From the NCBI GenBank assembly GCA_029934775.1, contig JAOZLO010000151.1, positions 1 through 6,840 of the forward strand: a stretch of 6,840 nt of DNA. Direction: 5' to 3'. This document shows positions 6,018 to 6,840 of this stretch, piece by piece. The position numbers and the translations under genes were made by a program. The notes beneath the pieces are model-generated. The model saw only the letters and a program-made list of their open reading frames with translations, had not been told where the DNA came from and did not search any database. Source of the DNA: Desulfocapsaceae bacterium. GTDB lineage: Bacteria; Desulfobacterota; Desulfobulbia; Desulfobulbales; Desulfocapsaceae. Position 1 is the first letter of the stretch. Each line of letters begins with the position of its first letter.

Positions 6018-6840
6018 TTATGATTCCTTTTCCTGGGAGAGACTAAAGTAAATTCTGTTGCTGCCATAGTCGACATCAGACAGGGTTACCTGGATGGGAT
6101 CACCTATCTGGTATACTTTACCGCTCAATTCACCGATCAGCCGATAGTGCTTTTCGTCGTGCAGATAATAATCGTCTTCAAGATATTTGAGTCCAATTGA
6201 ACCTCGAATAAATGTATTTTTTAATTCTATGAATATGGCAAAGTCATTTATTCCGGAGATTATTGCTTCAAAACTTTCACCTATGTGCTTTTTCATGTAT
6301 CTGACTTTTAACCGCTCGTCCATCTCACGCTCTGCCCGGATACCGGTTCTTTCTCTTGCGGAGAGGAAAGTGCCTTTTTTCTGCAGACTTGAAAATGCTT
6401 TGTTGTTTTTCTGTATAGTATTATTTTCAGATATTGCGAAAATGAGTTCGCGGTGTACAGAGAGGTCGGGGTAGCGCCGGATAGGAGAGGTGAAGTGGGT
6501 GTAACTGGATGAAGCAAGGCCGAAATGGCCAATGTTTTGTGGAGAGTAGTGTGCCTGTTTCATGGTACGGAGAAGGAGATTGTTGATTATATATTCACTT
6601 TTTGTCCCTTTGCACTGTTCAACAATTCCGGCAAACCATTCTGGACTTGTGTCTTTTTTTTCAAGGTTAATCCCTTGCGTTTTTATAAAGGTACAAAAAT
6701 CTGCTACCTTTTTAGTATCTGGCTGTTCGTGTACACGATACAGGCTATTGCGGTGGCTCTGAGAGAAGAAACCGGCTACAGCTTCATTTGCTGCAATCAT
6801 GAATTCTTCAATAATCTGGTGAGCGAAGTTTCTTTTTGAG
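6018..6840 (-). CDS. rnr: RNase R-type 3'-5' exoribonuclease, C-terminal part (5' end outside window)
   Basis: RNase R degrades structured RNA processively from the 3' end. The frame is open to the right edge (273 residues in view), so the start is missing; the ATG at 6800 lies within the conserved stretch AHQIIEEFMIAANEAVA and is not the start. What remains is the end of the RNB catalytic domain, with LYRVHEQPDTKKV and the signature MKQAHYSPQNIGHFGLAS followed by YTHFTSPIRRYPDLSVHREL. A basic linker (RAEREMDERLKVRYMKKHIGE) leads into a C-terminal S1 RNA-binding domain, recognisable from FEAIISGINDFAIFIEL and RLIGELSGKVYQIGDPIQV. The protein ends soon after the S1 fold (SLSQEKES), without the long lysine-rich tail of E. 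coli RNase R. The catalytic aspartates are upstream of the window. It shares strand with trmJ but is separated from it by 145 bp holding a promoter candidate, so it is probably a separate unit. Confidence 0.93.
   Translation of the reverse strand, partial: SKRNFAHQIIEEFMIAANEAVAGFFSQSHRNSLYRVHEQPDTKKVADFCTFIKTQGINLEKKDTSPEWFAGIVEQCKGTKSEYIINNLLLRTMKQAHYSPQNIGHFGLASSSYTHFTSPIRRYPDLSVHRELIFAISENNTIQKNNKAFSSLQKKGTFLSARERTGIRAEREMDERLKVRYMKKHIGESFEAIISGINDFAIFIELKNTFIRGSIGLKYLEDDYYLHDEKHYRLIGELSGKVYQIGDPIQVTLSDVDYGSNRIYFSLSQEKES

Noticed and set aside
6525..6839. Plus-strand open frame of about 104 codons opposite the RNase R gene
   Set aside because: It is the shadow of a strongly conserved RNB domain on the minus strand and has no recognisable features.
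1..6840. CRISPR arrays, tRNA genes, insertion sequences, defence-gene cassettes
   Set aside because: No regularly spaced direct repeats, tRNA-like clover-leaf, transposase motif or terminal inverted repeats were seen. All coding space is accounted for by the six genes listed.

Overview
The window looks like chromosomal DNA of a Gram-negative, flagellated anaerobe. The Desulfobacterota (Desulfobulbaceae-like sulfate reducers and relatives) are my best guess. This is inferred from protein character: a group-III-type phosphofructokinase, a MagIII-like glycosylase, an orphan short flagellar rod-type protein behind a sigma-54-like promoter, and a huge STAND/TPR/BTAD regulator. No sequence search was possible. 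No RNA gene, insertion sequence, CRISPR array or attachment site was found.

Layout. Positions 1-1344 read rightward. They hold the C-terminal part of a 6-phosphofructokinase (cut by the left edge) and, 3 nt after its stop, a 217-residue endonuclease III-superfamily DNA glycosylase of MagIII type. Everything to the right reads leftward. From the right edge inward these genes are an RNase R-type exoribonuclease (N-terminus cut off), a 145-bp gap with promoter-like elements, a TrmJ-type tRNA 2'-O-methyltransferase, a 1089-residue regulator whose ATG overlaps the trmJ stop (ATGA), a ~100-bp gap with a sigma-54-like promoter, and a 117-residue flagellar rod-family protein. The two gene sets converge at 1345-1391.

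How the genes work together. pfk and the glycosylase are probably one transcription unit, because the glycosylase ribosome binding site lies inside the end of pfk. trmJ and the regulator are almost certainly co-transcribed and translationally coupled, since the regulator has no Shine-Dalgarno of its own. The only good promoter candidate for this pair (TTGACA-N17-TACTAA) would give a nearly leaderless trmJ mRNA. The flagellar gene has its own strong Shine-Dalgarno and a GG-N10-GC sigma-54-type promoter, so it is probably expressed with the flagellar regulon rather than with the regulator.

The points most worth following up are the regulator, which has a MalT-like sensor half at the N-terminus and the SARP-type winged helix plus BTAD at the C-terminus; its tight coupling to a tRNA modification enzyme; the sigma-54 promoter on an orphan rod protein; and the glycosylase with glutamate at the lyase-lysine position and only three of the four cluster cysteines. 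I see no convincing wholly new defence or mobile system here.
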